Shown: positions 21,572-32,933, counted from the stretch's first letter. The stretch is DNA of 64,000 nucleotides from Blepharisma stoltei (GCA_914767885.1 CAJZBQ010000060.1:248001-312000); one strand, 5' to 3'. The notes: a model not told the origin generated them from the sequence alone. Translations and numbers: made by a program.

Positions 21572-21856
21572 ATGTCAAAAGGAAAAGGTTTCTGCTATTA
21601 CTATTGTCTACTCATATCAATCTTCGGATGTCTCTTTTTGGTGAGTGTTATTTAGACTTACATAGCTTTACTCTGCGCTTTTGACGTGAAAGAGCTTGAT
21701 GTGGAAGATAAAACAGAATATACAGGAACAGTATTTATTTCAGCTGGTGTTTATGAAGTTATCGTGGCTATATTGGTAATTTATGGATTTATCACTTCTA
21801 GGCGTGCAGGAAATGTCTCAGGAAATGGGTATCAGCGTATAGAAGATGAAAAGTAA
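21572..21856 (+). CDS. Small two-pass membrane protein with one 15-nt intron
   Basis: 89 aa after splicing the 15-nt intron GTGAGTGTTATTTAG (21641-21655). Two hydrophobic segments: about residues 8-30 (YYYCLLISIFGCLFLTYIAL) and 52-70 (VYEVIVAILVIYGFI). A short lumenal loop and a polar C-tail (SGNGYQRIEDEK). The frame without splicing meets the TAG at the 3' splice site. The intron falls inside the first helix. I do not recognise the family. Confidence 0.75.
21641..21655 (+). other. 15-nt intron
   Basis: GTGAGTGTTATTTAG; removal keeps the membrane helix continuous. Confidence 0.8.
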
Positions 21857-22291
21857 GTTTAATGATGAGACTTGCATAAGATAAGTAAACTGCTGAGATG
21901 TCTTGTCTTTGAAAGTGAGTTAAAAATCGATTTCTTTAAAATTTTTTCGGGATTTTGTTTAGAATAAGAGATTGATTGCCTTATCCAATTTTTCATAATA
22001 ATTGTTGTGCCTTTTATGAAGAATTTCTTTTGCCTTTATTTTAGTTTAAAATTTTATCAAATTTCTAGAACTCATAAAAATATGATCAATTGCAAAAAGA
22101 GATTTTTGCATATCGCATTTATTAAAAAGTATAAGAATTGGTCATAAGAAATTTTATAAAAAATTCGTAATTTAATACCAAAATTATAATTTCTAGACTT
22201 CTAAATTATTTACTTCAATTTAAAATTATAAAATCTACATACTTTTTGAAAATAAAAAAAACTGATCTGAAAGTTGGTCAACTACGATTGG

Positions 22292-22547
22292 TAAGGATCC
22301 CCCCCCTCATTTGTCCCAATTTTCTGGTCAAAATTTTATAGAAAAAAAAATTTTCAGGACCTCATTTGTCCCAAAATCTAGTCAAAAATGATTTGTCCCA
22401 TTTTCTAGTCTTTTTGGGATTTTTTCGAATGTCCTAAATTTTAGTTTTTTACTTTAAAAAACTAGAAAATGAGACAATTCAGGTCCTAAAATTTTTTTTT
22501 CTATCAAAATTTTGACTAGAAAATTGGACAAATGAGGGGGATCCTTA
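22292..22547. mobile_element. MITE with about 75-bp inverted repeats
   Basis: Left end TAAGGATCCCCCCCCTCATT, right end its inverse, ...GAGGGGGATCCTTA. Both arms carry ATTTGTCC, TTTCT(A/G)GTCAAAATTTT and GGACCT. TA flanks both ends. It lies upstream of the AGC kinase gene. The inner part repeats CATTTGTCCCA and TTTCTAGTC several times. Confidence 0.8.
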
Positions 22548-22705
22548 TAATAATGGTTGCAATAGACTCAATTTTATATTTAACTGCACTAAAATAAATG
22601 AAGCAACTTGATTGTTGAGAAAATTTAAAATTATAGCCTTATTAATTCAGAGATCCATAGAAATTAAAAGGCTATTAAAATTCATTATAATAATCCAATT
22701 ACTAA

Positions 22706-23844
22706 ATGGGAGGATCTCCTTCTAAAGAAGGATCCCGAGATAGCCTTGAAGCTCTTGGGATATTCAAAGAAAAAGCTACTGTCGATGATTTTGAAATCCT
22801 CAAATACATCGGCAAAGGTAAATTTGGAAAAGTTTATCAAGTAAGACACATAGCTAATGAAAAAATATATGCTATGAAGACCTTAAAAAAATCATATACC
22901 ATTTTTCTATAATTAGAAATACCTAATTTAAACGAAAAATGGGGAGATAGATGCAATGCTAAAATATTAATTAAATAAAATTCTTATACATACAAAAGAA
23001 TCACCAAATCAGAAACACAAAAAATGAAAGGAATATTCTGGCAAAATCTTCACATCGTTTTATTGTGAAGTTGCATTATGCATTTAAAACTGACAAAAAA
23101 CTATATTTGGTGATGGATTATGTCAGTGGTGGGGAACTTTATACTCACTTAAGGTCACGTGGACCCTTTTTAGAGAGCTGGATAAGGTTTTATGCAGCTG
23201 AAATACTCTGTGCTTTAACCTATCTCCATGCAAAAGGTGTTGTGTATAGAGACTTAAAGCCAGAAAATATATTAGTGCAAAATAACGGACACATAAAATT
23301 ATCAGATTTTGGACTTTCCATCGCCAACATGGCAGAGTCAAGCTGTGAAACAGTTTGTGGGACGCCTGCTTATCTGTCCCCAGAGATGCTTAGAGGTGAA
23401 ACCTATGGTGTCTCAGTAGACATTTGGGCATTAGGAATTCTCCTCTATGAGCTCGCCTCAGGAACAACCCCATTTTATCACAAAAATCGAATTGCTATGT
23501 CGAAAAAGATAATAAATTCAGAAATTGTCTTCCCGTCAGAGTTTTCTTATGAGTTTAAGTCTTTATTAGAAGGCTTACTTGCAAAAAACGTCAATGAAAG
23601 ATTTACAATTAACGATGCAAAAAGACACAACTTTTTTGAAAGTGTTGATTGGGGAAAAGCTGATCAAGGATTATTAAATCCTCCATTTGTCCCTATAACT
23701 TCTGGAGAAGAAGACACAAGCAATTTCAGAGAGCTTGAGATTGAGCATAGTCCACTCTCACCTCAGGAATTAATGGAAGAGCCTTATGAGCGTGAATCAT
23801 ATTCTGGGTTTTCTTTTGGCGAAGATGGCCAGAATATGATATAA
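22706..23844 (+). CDS. AGC-family Ser/Thr protein kinase
   Basis: 348 aa after removing the 92-bp IES at 22895-22986. Kinase domain: FEILKYIGKGKFGKVYQVRH (glycine loop), YAMKTLKKSY (catalytic Lys), YRDLKPENIL (catalytic loop), LSDFGLSI (DFG), CGTPAYLSPEM (activation loop and P+1), then a short C-terminal extension with a turn-like SPLSPQEL. N-terminal MGGSPSKE is a possible N-myristoylation signal. The layout resembles PKA/S6K-type kinases, though the C-tail hydrophobic motif is not canonical. It is 43 bp from the convergent pth gene. Confidence 0.92.
22895..22986. other. IES in the kinase gene (92 bp)
   Basis: Bounded by TA (22895-22896 and 22987-22988), AT-rich, with in-frame stop. Removal joins KTLKKSY to IQKNHQIRNTKNERNILAK, which is the expected linker of an AGC kinase N-lobe. 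Confidence 0.85.
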
Positions 23845-23887
23845 CTAATTCAGAAGAATTTAATTAAATGTTTTATAGCTAAAACTG

Positions 23888-24394
23888 TTATTTAATTCCC
23901 AATAATTCTTTAGATTTTTTAAAAGCTTCTTTTAATTGTGCTTTTTCTTCCACTTTAAATTGAGTTAAAACATAATCAGACACTTCTGATATATCTCCAG
24001 GTCTTCCTATTCCAATTTTAAGCCTATCAAACTTATTCGTTTGTAGTGCTGAAATTACAGATATAACTCCATTATGTCCATTTGCACTTCCTCCATTCTT
24101 AATCTTAGCTTTACCAATAGGGGTATCCAGGTCATCATGCAAAATTATCAATTCTTCAAATTGTGTGTTAAAGCTTTTAATTGCTTTTTTTATTATCCCA
24201 CCACAGATATTCATATAGCTATGAGGCTTAAAAAGTAAAATCCCATTGTAATTGGAGATGTAGCCTTCTAGCTTTTTATCGTATTCAAAGCGAGTGCCGA
24301 GTGAATCTAAAAATTGCTGTCCTACATTGTGTTTTGTGAGCTTATAAGCGGGAGGATTTCCTAATCCAATAAGTAATTTATATTTATAACTCAT
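23888..24394 (-). CDS. Peptidyl-tRNA hydrolase (Pth family)
   Basis: 168 aa. Releases tRNA from peptidyl-tRNAs that drop off the ribosome. Signature residues: LIGLGNPPAYKLTKHNVG with catalytic His22; FKPHSYMNICGG; LHDDLDTPIGKAKIKNGGSA; GHNGVISV; RLKIGIGRPG. The length is close to the bacterial-type enzyme, so it may serve an organelle, but no obvious mitochondrial presequence is visible. Uninterrupted, ends TTTAATTCCC after IK. Confidence 0.94.
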   Translation of the reverse strand: MSYKYKLLIGLGNPPAYKLTKHNVGQQFLDSLGTRFEYDKKLEGYISNYNGILLFKPHSYMNICGGIIKKAIKSFNTQFEELIILHDDLDTPIGKAKIKNGGSANGHNGVISVISALQTNKFDRLKIGIGRPGDISEVSDYVLTQFKVEEKAQLKEAFKKSKELLGIK

Positions 24395-25182
24395 TGGATT
24401 TATCCTCTTTGAGGATGAATATGCACAGTTTTTAATATAATAAATATTATTCTTTATTAAAGATGATATAAACCAAATAATTTAATGATAGTTTTGAAAT
24501 TGCTTAAAACTAAATTCTAACCATAAATCTTCTCCTCTTGTGTTGAAAATGCTTATAGCATATTATTGTATAGAAACTTAGGATGAACTGCACGGGGCAT
24601 TTTTGGCTTGTCGGCAAGCCAAAAATGCCCGTGCAGTTCATCCTAAGTTACTGTATTTAAGTAACGTAATATGATCCTCCAGATTTTTAAGACTTTCATA
24701 TTTAGATTCTCACTACTTGTGTTGATTTAAATTTGTGATAATCGGATACAAAAATGGGATGCGGATAACTAAATTATCCAAGCTTAAGAACTCGTTTTAG
24801 GTCACTTGCTTACCTCTATAAATATGAGCCTGTGGCTAATAATGCAAAGCTTCTTCTCTAAGTTGATTCGTAAAATAAGCCAGCCTTCGCATTTGCTTAT
24901 GACGTTTTATCGCCACTCTACTAGTCTTAGCCAAATCCATCCTCGCCCAATGGATCTTAACAAATTTTAATATAAATTTATGTCAATTTCTAATAGATTT
25001 GCAAAATTCCCTAACAAATTTCAAAATTTATGGCAAAAATTGCTACATCCCTAAAAAGGGTGGATAACCCGTAGAAACTAAAGAAGTTTCACCATCAAAA
25101 TAACTTAAGGAACCTCTAGCTTATGTAAATCAGCCTCAATTTAAGTTGCCATTTACGTGGTGATAATTAATATTGGCCCAAA
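24395..25182. other. Divergent intergenic region with hairpin
   Basis: About 790 bp between the starts of pth (minus) and the H+-ATPase (plus), so both promoters must lie here. The hairpin at 24575-24649 is the only structured element. The remainder is AT-rich with a slightly GC-richer patch at 24780-24960. Confidence 0.5.
24575..24649. repeat. Long GC-rich hairpin (about 35-bp stem)
   Basis: Arms AACTTAGGATGAACTGCACG + GGGCATTTTTGGCTTG and the reverse complement with one unpaired base, loop TCGG. Shares the TTTTGGCT core with the hairpins at 35256 and 12592. Confidence 0.85.
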
Positions 25183-28100
25183 ATGAGTGAGTACAAAGAA
25201 CTTAAGGACGATAAAGAGGAGGAGAAGAAGAATAATCCTAACAGGCTTACCGCTCAACAACTGGCCGATATAAACACCGGCGAAGAAGGCTTAAACAGAA
25301 ATGAATGGAAAATAAGGTTTGACAGAGACGGCCCAAATGAGCTTCCAGAGAAAAAGGTCAACCCAATTCTTAAGTTTTTATCATATTACTGGGGTCCTAT
25401 GCCAGTTATGATTTGGTGCGCCATCATCATAGAGACGATTCGTCTCTCACTGATTGATGCAGTCGTGCTTTTAATTTTGCAGTTCTTCAATGGCTTTGTA
25501 GGTTGGTATGAAGAGAAAAATGCTGGAAACGCAATTGAAGCCTTGAAGAAAAACCTGGCGCCCAGGGCGAAGGTGAAAAGAGAAGGGAAATGGGAGACTA
25601 TTGCTGCTAGAGAACTTGTACAAGGGGATAGGATTAACATCAAGCTTGGAGACATTATCCCAGCTGATTCCATTTTAGGGCCTGGATATGCAGAAATTGA
25701 CCAGTCCGCACTGACTGGGGAAAGTTTGGCAGTCACTAGATATGAAGGAGAAACAGTCTACCAAGGTTCAGTCTGCAAAAGAGGGGACTTAGAAGCCATC
25801 GTCATTGCAACAGGTCCAAGGACTTTCTTTGGCAAAACCTCAACTTTGGTCGGACAAGTCAACCAGAAAGGAAACTTCCAAAGAGTCATATTGAAAGTCA
25901 CAGGGATTCTTATGATCGTCTCATTCGTCTTAGTCGCTATTATCATGATTGTGGTGCTTACTAAAGGAAATGATTTCTTAGTGACCCTCTCCATTTGTGT
26001 CGTCATCTTGGTCGCTTCGATTCCGATCGCCACACAAGTCGTCTGCACTGCTACTATGGCTGTAGGTGCCCACGCATTGGCTCAGAGGCAGGCTATTGTG
26101 TGCAAGCTAAGCTCTATTGAAGAGTTGGCCGGCATGCAAATTCTTTGCAGTGATAAGACTGGAACTCTGACCAAAAACGAGCTGACAGTCCAACAGCCAA
26201 TGATGCTTAAGAACTATACAATTGAAGACATCTTCCTTGCAGCTGGACTTGCATGCAAAAGAGAAGTCGGGTCCCAAGACGCCATTGATAAATGTGTCAG
26301 TGAATACGCAATCCAAAAATGCAGAATCAGCTTCCAAGGCTACGAAGAAGAAGACTTCATCCCATTCGACCCTAAGAACAAAAGGACTGAAGCTACAGTT
26401 AGAAACACAAAAACTGGAGAAACTTTCAAATGTGCCAAAGGAGCTCCACAAGTTATTTTGGCTATGAGCAAAGACCCAAGCATTGAAGAAGAAGTCACTA
26501 GGTTTGTAGAAGAGCTTGCTCAGCGTGGATATAGAACACTTGGAGTATCAAGGACCAATGCCCAAGGAGCTTGGATCATGCTTGGACTAATTCCTCTTTA
26601 TGATCCTCCTAGAGACGATACCAAAGAAACCATCCACAAAGCTATACAAATGGAAGTCAAGGTAAAAATGATCACTGGCGACCAAATTGCCATTGCAAAA
26701 GAAACTGCAAAACTCCTTAACCTTGGAGACAAAATCTATAACTCAGATCTTCTCAGTGAAGACTCTTCAGCTGTACAACGTGAACTATTGGACACTTTGG
26801 TTGAGGAAGCTGACGGCTTTGCTGAAGTTTTCCCTGAACACAAGTTCGGTATTGTCAAGATTTTACAAGACAAAGGCCACAGAGTTGGTATGACAGGAGA
26901 TGGTGTCAATGATGCCCCAGCCCTTAAAAAGGCTGATGTGGGTATTGCTGTTGATGGAGCTACTGATGCTGCAAGAGCTGCTGCCGATATTGTCCTTACA
27001 AGCCCAGGTCTTTCTGTCATTATTGAAGCTATTTATAGAGCTCGTAAAATCTTCCAAAGAATGAACAATTACTGCATTTACAGAGTTGCCTGTACAGTTC
27101 AATTGCTGCTTTTCTTCTTTATCACAATGTGCTCAGTGAACCCTGACAGCGATTTTACTTGCCACTATCATGATGATAAGGACGCTTGCAAGCACATTCC
27201 TAATACCTTTAGAGAAATAAATGGTGATTTTGATAGAAATTGAGCTCCTAGACGCACTCCTATGTAGCTGGTAGGGCCCATCCTGATAAAGCTGAAAACA
27301 GGGTTCTGTCCTTTTTTGAAGTAGGCCATCAGGCACAGAGATTATTTGCTGAAGAGGGAAGTTTTGTATCTCCCTCAAAGGTTTTTTTTGAGCCTGCCAG
27401 ATGGACTAGACAGTTTTACCTACCACATGGTCTTTCCTTGTCGTAACCATCGGGGTACTTTACAGACGGTGGCTCCGCCATAGGGAGCTTATCCCTTGGA
27501 CAGGTGGAAATCCAAAACAGCAGCCTCTGATTTATCCATTTCGTTTCTCGGGATGTTGGAGGAGGCTATTTTGGAGCTGAGACAAGGCAAAGTTATTGGG
27601 CTTGACCGCTTATGGTCAGTTAATCGTTTAAGTTTAAGTTAACACCTTTAAGAAATAAAATGGAGAAGTTGACGTAAATCGGACTTCGAGACGAACTCCC
27701 TATGCCTATGAAGCAGGTTGAGGAAGATGAAAACAGGACCTTTGCCCCTTTTTAAGTAAGCCTTCAGGCTTGAGGATGCCTTACTGAGAGGGAGCTTTTT
27801 TCTTCCGAAGGTTTTCCTGCCTCTCTGAGATGGGCTAGGCAGATTTGACTCCCACATGGTCTTCTATCATTGATACCATTGGCACTCTACAGATGGTGAC
27901 TCTGCCCTGGAAAGCAGATCCCATGGACAGGGTTTCAGGTCAGAAATCCAAAATATCGCCATTCTGGAGTCAAGGTTGGCGACGGCTATGGGCTACCCAC
28001 TTATGGCCAGCATAGCCTGTTAATTTATTTAATTTTTAACACCTTTACACTCCCAGTCATTGCCATCGTGCTGATTACAGTCCTCAATGACGGTACCATC

Positions 28101-28843
28101 GTATCCATTGCATATGACAGAGTAACTGTCTCAAAGAAGCCAGAACGATGGAATTTAAGCTTAATGTTCTTTAACGCTATCACCTGCGGAGGAATTGCTT
28201 TGGTGTCTTCAATTATTTTGTTATTGACAAGCTTAGATAACTTGGATACCAGAGACGCCGATCCATTTTATAATGCTTTCAATATCGGAGTCTTCAAGTA
28301 TGGAGAAGTGCTGACTGCAATTTACATGAAGGTTGCACTGTCTGATTTCTTGACCTTGTTCGCAGCAAGAACTAACAGCTGGTTCTGGACAAGAAAGCCA
28401 GGAAATATTTTATTGTTTGCCTTTGTGTTTGCAACATTATGTGCTACTTTCTTTTCAACTTATTGGTTCTTGAACTTCAGCAACGGAGATTCTGGAAATA
28501 TTCCTGACATGAAGCCAATTTCTTGGAAGCTTGCTGGATTTATTTGGGGATTCGATATTATTTTCTTCATTCTTCAAGATATAGTTAAGGTGTATCAGTT
28601 GAAGTTCTTTGATTATTACTATAGCCTCCAAGGAAAAGATACTGGATACTCTGGAGCTGTGCTGACTGATACATTCTTATTTCCCTAGCGTAAAATTTTT
28701 ATAAAAAATTATTTTTTTTTTATTAAATAAAAATTATTTTTTATTTTTGAAGGGAAAAGTTAGTCTTCACTGGAGTAACCGATGGTAGAGAAAATAAAAG
28801 ATCAATTGTTACTAGAAGATCAATGGCAGCAGCCGGAGTTTAA
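25183..28843 (+). CDS. P-type H+-transporting ATPase (type IIIA)
   Basis: 913 aa after removing a tandem insertion (27205-28040) and a short IES (28678-28760); the remaining 2742 nt keep one frame. Plasma-membrane type proton pump. Features: N-terminal cytosolic region; TM1-2 near residues 68-105; TGES in SALTGESLAVTR; phosphorylation site CSDKTGTLTKNE with Asp324; KGAPQVI (nucleotide-binding); MITGDQ; MTGDGVNDAPALKKADVGIA (hinge); TM5-10 after the insertion, starting LPVIAIVLITVLNDGT. The C-terminus after the second IES is RSIVTRRSMAAAGV, basic with Ser/Thr, a candidate autoinhibitory tail. Codon use is more GC-rich than most neighbours, fitting strong expression. Confidence 0.96.
27205..28040 (-). 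mobile_element. Two tandem retroposon-like elements (S3) inside the H+-ATPase
   Basis: ACCTTTA occurs at 27205, 27644 and 28041, dividing the insertion into copies of 439 and 397 bp. The copies are related along their length (for example TTTACAGACGGTGGCTC versus TCTACAGATGGTGACTC, and both contain ATCCC.TGGACAGG). Both are GC-rich and open with an AT-rich (A)GAAATAAA.TGG stretch, the reverse complement of the AT-rich 3' tail in other S elements, so the orientation is minus. Excision to one ACCTTTA joins HIPNTF to TLPVIAIV. Confidence 0.85.
28678..28760. other. Short IES near the end of the H+-ATPase (83 bp)
   Basis: TTA at both ends with a short inverted match (TTATTTCCCT / AGGGAAAAGTTA). 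The uncut frame ends at TAG just inside. Removal extends the protein by VFTGVTDGRENKRSIVTRRS and a few more residues to TAA 28841-28843. Confidence 0.8.
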
Positions 28844-29591
28844 AAAGATAATTACTTTTTTTATAAATTTCGATTTATAAACTTGTGTGAAAATAATCTA
28901 ACTCCCCCCCCCCCCTCCGTGAGCGAACAAAACCATTAGAAAAATCGCCATTTTTTGACCAAAAAACCCACCCTCCGTGAGTGAACAAAAATTTTTTTAA
29001 TAGAAAAAATTTTAATGGAAAAAAATTTTGATATATAAGTGATAATTAGTATAATGAAATCTAGAGCTAATTCTGTTTAATTTTAAACAAATTGCGTTTT
29101 TAAAACATAAATTTTGCAAATTAAAATTAATATTTGCTTCCCAATTTTTGCAAATTAGGATTTTTTTAAATTTCGAAAAAAATATTTTTTATAAAATTTA
29201 TATATAAATTTTTTTTAAAAAAAAAAATTTAACCCCCCTCCGTGAGCGAACAAAATTTTTTTGTTCGCTCACGGAGGGGGGGGGGGGGAGTAATAATTTT
29301 GCAAAAAGGATCCAAAATATCCATATTAAAATTTTTGCAAAATTCCATCTTCAAAGCTTCAAATATTATTTTGATAAATTATTTATTAAAGAAAACTTTA
29401 ATAATTTGATAAGATTTAATTTAAATTCAAGATTTTATGTTGGGGAGTGGGCAGGAATTTTGCTAAATTTGATATCACTTAACCCAAGGCTTTAATTTCT
29501 GCATTAATTAGCTGATTCACGCTTATTTATTTTAGAATTATTTATTTTATTTTTAGGGGGTTAGCCAAGTTCTATTGGCCTCTATCAAAAT
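28844..29591. other. Intergenic filled mostly by a MITE
   Basis: Contains the MITE copy 28899-29292. The remaining about 300 bp (29293-29591) is AT-rich with no gene. Confidence 0.6.
28899..29292 (+). mobile_element. Intact copy of the abundant G/C-tract MITE (M1)
   Basis: About 390 bp with TA at both ends. Left: C-tract then CTCCGTGAGCGAACAAAACC and a second copy CTCCGTGAGTGAACAAAAA near 28972. Right: AACCCCCCTCCGTGAGCGAAC facing TTTTGTTCGCTCACGGAGGG (palindrome 29231-29290). Near-identical to copies at 45240, 51652 and 55966. It fits the pogo-derived MITE reported for Blepharisma germline; no alignment to it was made. Confidence 0.9.
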
Positions 29592-29978
29592 ATGGACCAA
29601 TTGTCGGACACAATTGAATTTAATAAAAATCTAGCGCTTTTGAGAAATCAGATGGCTGGATACAATGCCAGGCTAAACCAGTTGAGGACAGAGTCGAGAC
29701 AGCCACTTTCAGCTTACAAGCCTAACCCAAACTGAACCAGCGAATACATAGGAATCCACGCCTCATATTCAATTGACTACTTTCCAAAGAAGCGAGGCAG
29801 GAAACCAAAAGATGTGGATTTGACAGAAACTGTGAATAATAATGGAGGAATTACATTCACCTGCAAAAGCTGCAAGCGTGTGCTTGAGATCAAAAAGAAA
29901 TACGCTAAAGAGCAATGTCAGACTTGCTATAAAAAGAACAAGAAAATCGATCAAGATCAAAAATATGTATATTCTTAA
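29592..29978 (+). CDS. Putative DNA-binding protein with AT-hook and Cys motif
   Basis: 128 aa with TGA near 29733 read as Trp (NPNWTSEY). The N-terminus has a short helix; the middle contains KKRGRKPKD, an AT-hook-like motif; then FTCKSCKRVLEIKKKYAKEQ CQTCYKK, with four Cys in CxxC...CxxC arrangement, likely zinc binding. The KKYAKEQCQTCYKK part resembles the module of the protein at 19178. The combination suggests a nuclear protein. No named family is assigned; the start is the first in-frame ATG. Confidence 0.7.
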
Positions 29979-31366
29979 TAATTACTCAAAAAAACAAAGA
30001 AAATTTATATGAATGTGCTGCGAGCCAGTATATGTTACTTTGCTGATATTAAAAATAATTAAAAATTGCTTTTTTTATTTTTAACAGAAATAGATCTAAA
30101 AATAAATTTTTAATTAGCCTAAAAATGTCAGAAGGTTAAAATAAATCTTAATTACTGGTTTATCTAATTCAAATTAGCAAATCACCATATATTTCAGTCA
30201 TAAAAATAAGAGGGTGTTGGAGTTTAAACATAATATTTTATACAGTAGATAATTTAATTCGATAATAAGATATTGGCATTTTATTCTCTCAAAGAAAATC
30301 CTGATATTGTAAGCTGCCAATATATGTCGAATTAAACCTAAACCTTAACTTAATTAGTTATAATTCTTTAACGTTTAGCATCTGCATCCACATCACCTTC
30401 ACAGGCTCCCACTTCTGCTTTAAATATGCGCCTGCCCACCTTGCATTGTGCACTACCTGGTCTTGATTTGAATGGGGGTGTTCGGATTCGACAGCTGTTC
30501 CAACTCTCGAGCTAAACCAACTTACGTCCATCATGGCACGCTAAGGGTCTCGATCCCCAGCGCCTTGGATTGAGGGCACGCTCCCAGAAAATTCAAACTC
30601 TCCTTTTCCCTCCCTCCCTCCAGGAGTAAATAAAAAATTTTTCTCGCTCAAGGGGGGTTATTTTTTTCCAATAAATTATAAAGGAATTTTACAATGGTTT
30701 TGCTTGCTCACGAAGGCGGTAGTAAAAGATGAGCGTCCGAAGCTGCGCACCCTTGAGCTTAATACACTGCCATTGCCTTTTATTAGCTGGATGAAGCCAA
30801 ACCATTAATCAAAATTTGCCAAGCAGAATTTCTGTTCTTTAGAACAGAAAATTTGAACGACACCATATTTTTGATTATATGCTGAATTAAGCAAATTTCG
30901 TATAGATTATAGGCCAGCTTTAAAGCGATTTTCATGAAAATCTTTTGCATGATAATATTTATTATAAATCTCAAATAATAAATATAATAAATAAATTTCT
31001 TTCTTTTTACAATTTCTTTAATAAATCGTATTCCTTGAATTTCTTATGAGCGAGTAATAAACGATTCCAAGGCTAAAACCTAATTTCAGAATCTTTCAGC
31101 TAAGAAAAAGATTGAATGAGATGGTTTATTCTTGTTGAAAACTCCATAGGTCGAACTCGAATACAATTTGTGCAGAGCACAATATCCTTTGATAAATAAA
31201 AATTTAAGCATTAATTTAAAGTCTCTATATCATAAATTATCATAAAGTCATTTTTCACCTTATTTAAATCAATTAATTTTTCAAGACAAATATCAGAAAC
31301 TGAATAAGTTATTATGGAATAATTCCAGACCTGACCTAAACCCCTCTAATGCATCAAATTATTACA
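29979..31366. other. Intergenic with retroposon-like and MITE remnants
   Basis: About 1.4 kb. 30365-30640 is a GC-rich S-type element (listed). 30640-30725 has MITE-like ends (AAGGGGGGTTATTTTTTTCC and GCTTGCTCACGAAGGCGGTAG). The rest is AT-rich without genes. Confidence 0.5.
30365..30625 (+). mobile_element. Retroposon-like element S5
   Basis: Begins TTTAACGTTTAGCATCTGCA, very like the start of S6 (ATAACGTTTAGCGTCCACTA), and shares TTCGACAGCT with it. GC-rich against an AT-rich background. The 3' end is unclear, perhaps cut by a MITE remnant. No target duplication was found. Confidence 0.5.
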
Positions 31367-32933
31367 TTATCTGGAATCTTTTTCAACAAGTGTCTTTACC
31401 TTTATACCCTTATGACTCAGCTCAGTCATACCTTTCATCCAATATACTCCAGGAAATTCATAAAGTTGATACTCTTGCTCAATTACGATTTCTTCTTTAT
31501 CAATAATCTCCCCATCTTCCATTGACCCTCCTGTCGTTTTTAATTCCAATTCTTGAAAATCGCTTTCGGATCCTGTGTCATTAGGTTTAAAAATCTTTAC
31601 TGGTGGCTCCACTTCAACAGGCTGCCTTAGCCTCTTGCTAACAACATCTAATCCAAACGTCGTAACGTAATTTTTGGGTTTTTTGAAAATAGAAGAATAA
31701 GGGTGGATATCAATCAGCCCTGGAAATTTTGATCTTTTAAATTTTTTTATCATGATAAAAGCATCTTCAATTCTCCTTAACGCTCCAAAATTTTTTGCTT
31801 GATCAGGAAAGGATTAGTATCTTTGTAGGAATTTTTAAATTTCAGAAACTGAAAAAAAATTAATTAATTATAAAATTTATTTTTAGAATGCAGATTTTCT
31901 AAATTCCAATTGAAAATTCTAATGCATATAAAATGATGATTTTTTAAAAATAATTTATATTGAAAATTTTTATTCATATGGGAGGTTTTTTTTTTTTAAA
32001 ACAATAGAGATTTTTCAGAGGTTTTACTCGCTAACAAAGGTGGAAAGTTAATACAAGAATCGTGCACAGGTAGTTATTTACGAACCTTGGGGTTTCTGCG
32101 TGGAAAATGAATTCTCCACCGAGCTTTATTCTTAGATGTTCTGTTGAGAAATTCTGAGGAAGTGACCTAAGAATAACAGCTGTCCAGTTGAAATCTGGGT
32201 CAAGAACTCTGTAGTTAAGCCATCTTACATAGCTATCATGTTGAGAGCCTGGGATTCTGTGCAAAATGGCACCTAGCCGTCCATTTTCTTCATCCTTTGC
32301 AAGCTTAGCGTATATGAATTTTGCTGAATATTTCTTACCTTCGGCCAAAGTTCTGAAATATAAAAGCGCATAATGCTCGATCCCAGTGTCTTTTTTCAAA
32401 TCCAAAAACGAAATCTGGGTAGGTTGTCCTCCATATCGTTTGATTATGCTATCTATATGTGCTATGCTCAAAGAAAGTTCAATGTTCCCTAAAGCGAGAA
32501 CTGAAAGGCAAGACTTCAAGTGGTGTTTCTAAATTAAATTTACTGAAAACGAAATGTTCGTGATATCAAGGATGGTCTCAGCAACTTTTCTGACGCTGGG
32601 CACACAAGATTCTTCTTCTGAACACTCTGCACTGCTAGGAGACTCGACTAGGAATTTCAAATTTGGGCCAACTGATCGTAAAGATAAGCAAATTTGTCTG
32701 AAAGATTCTTGCATTTCAGATGAAGGGATTATCATAAATGATGGACGGTATCCGTTTTTCCTCAGAATGTCGTGGACTCTTCGTGGGTCGAGCTTAGCTA
32801 ATTCGTCTTGTGCGGTGTCCAAAAGTTGGTCAAGTGTAGAATACTCCATATATTTTTCAACATAAATTTGTCGTAAGATTTTGAGTTCTTTTTTTTGCCT
32901 TGGAAAATTGTAATTTTTAATAGCTCGGGGCAA
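31367..32933 (-). CDS. Unknown protein with an RRM-like middle region, one intron and one IES
   Basis: Three open segments join through the 15-nt intron 32529-32543 (GTAAATTTAATTTAG on the coding strand) and the IES 31778-32048, giving 1281 nt or 427 codons. The frame stays open upstream of 32933 without an ATG, to about 33015, so the true N-terminus may lie behind another intron or IES. Residues about 150-290 contain alternating beta-like segments (PTQISFLDLKKDTG, HYALLYFRTLAEGKKY, NWTAVILRSLPQNFS) reminiscent of RRM folds, but no RNP motif is clear. The C-terminal part is acidic. No family is assigned. Confidence 0.65.
31778..32048. mobile_element. Decayed MITE-like IES (271 bp)
   Basis: TAA (TTA on the coding strand) at both junctions. 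Inverted ends: TTAACGCTCCAAAATTTTTTGC at the low side, and GCTAACAAAGGTGGAAAGTTAA at the high side. Removal joins CTILVL to RRIEDAFIMIKKF in frame. Confidence 0.65.
32529..32543 (-). other. 15-nt intron
   Basis: GTAAATTTAATTTAG on the minus strand; ends in an otherwise in-frame TAG. Splicing joins NISFS to KHHLKSC. Confidence 0.8.

Noticed and set aside
25386-27102. Long antisense ORFs across the H+-ATPase
   Set aside because: They are shadows of a conserved, GC-richer coding region on the plus strand and show no conserved features.
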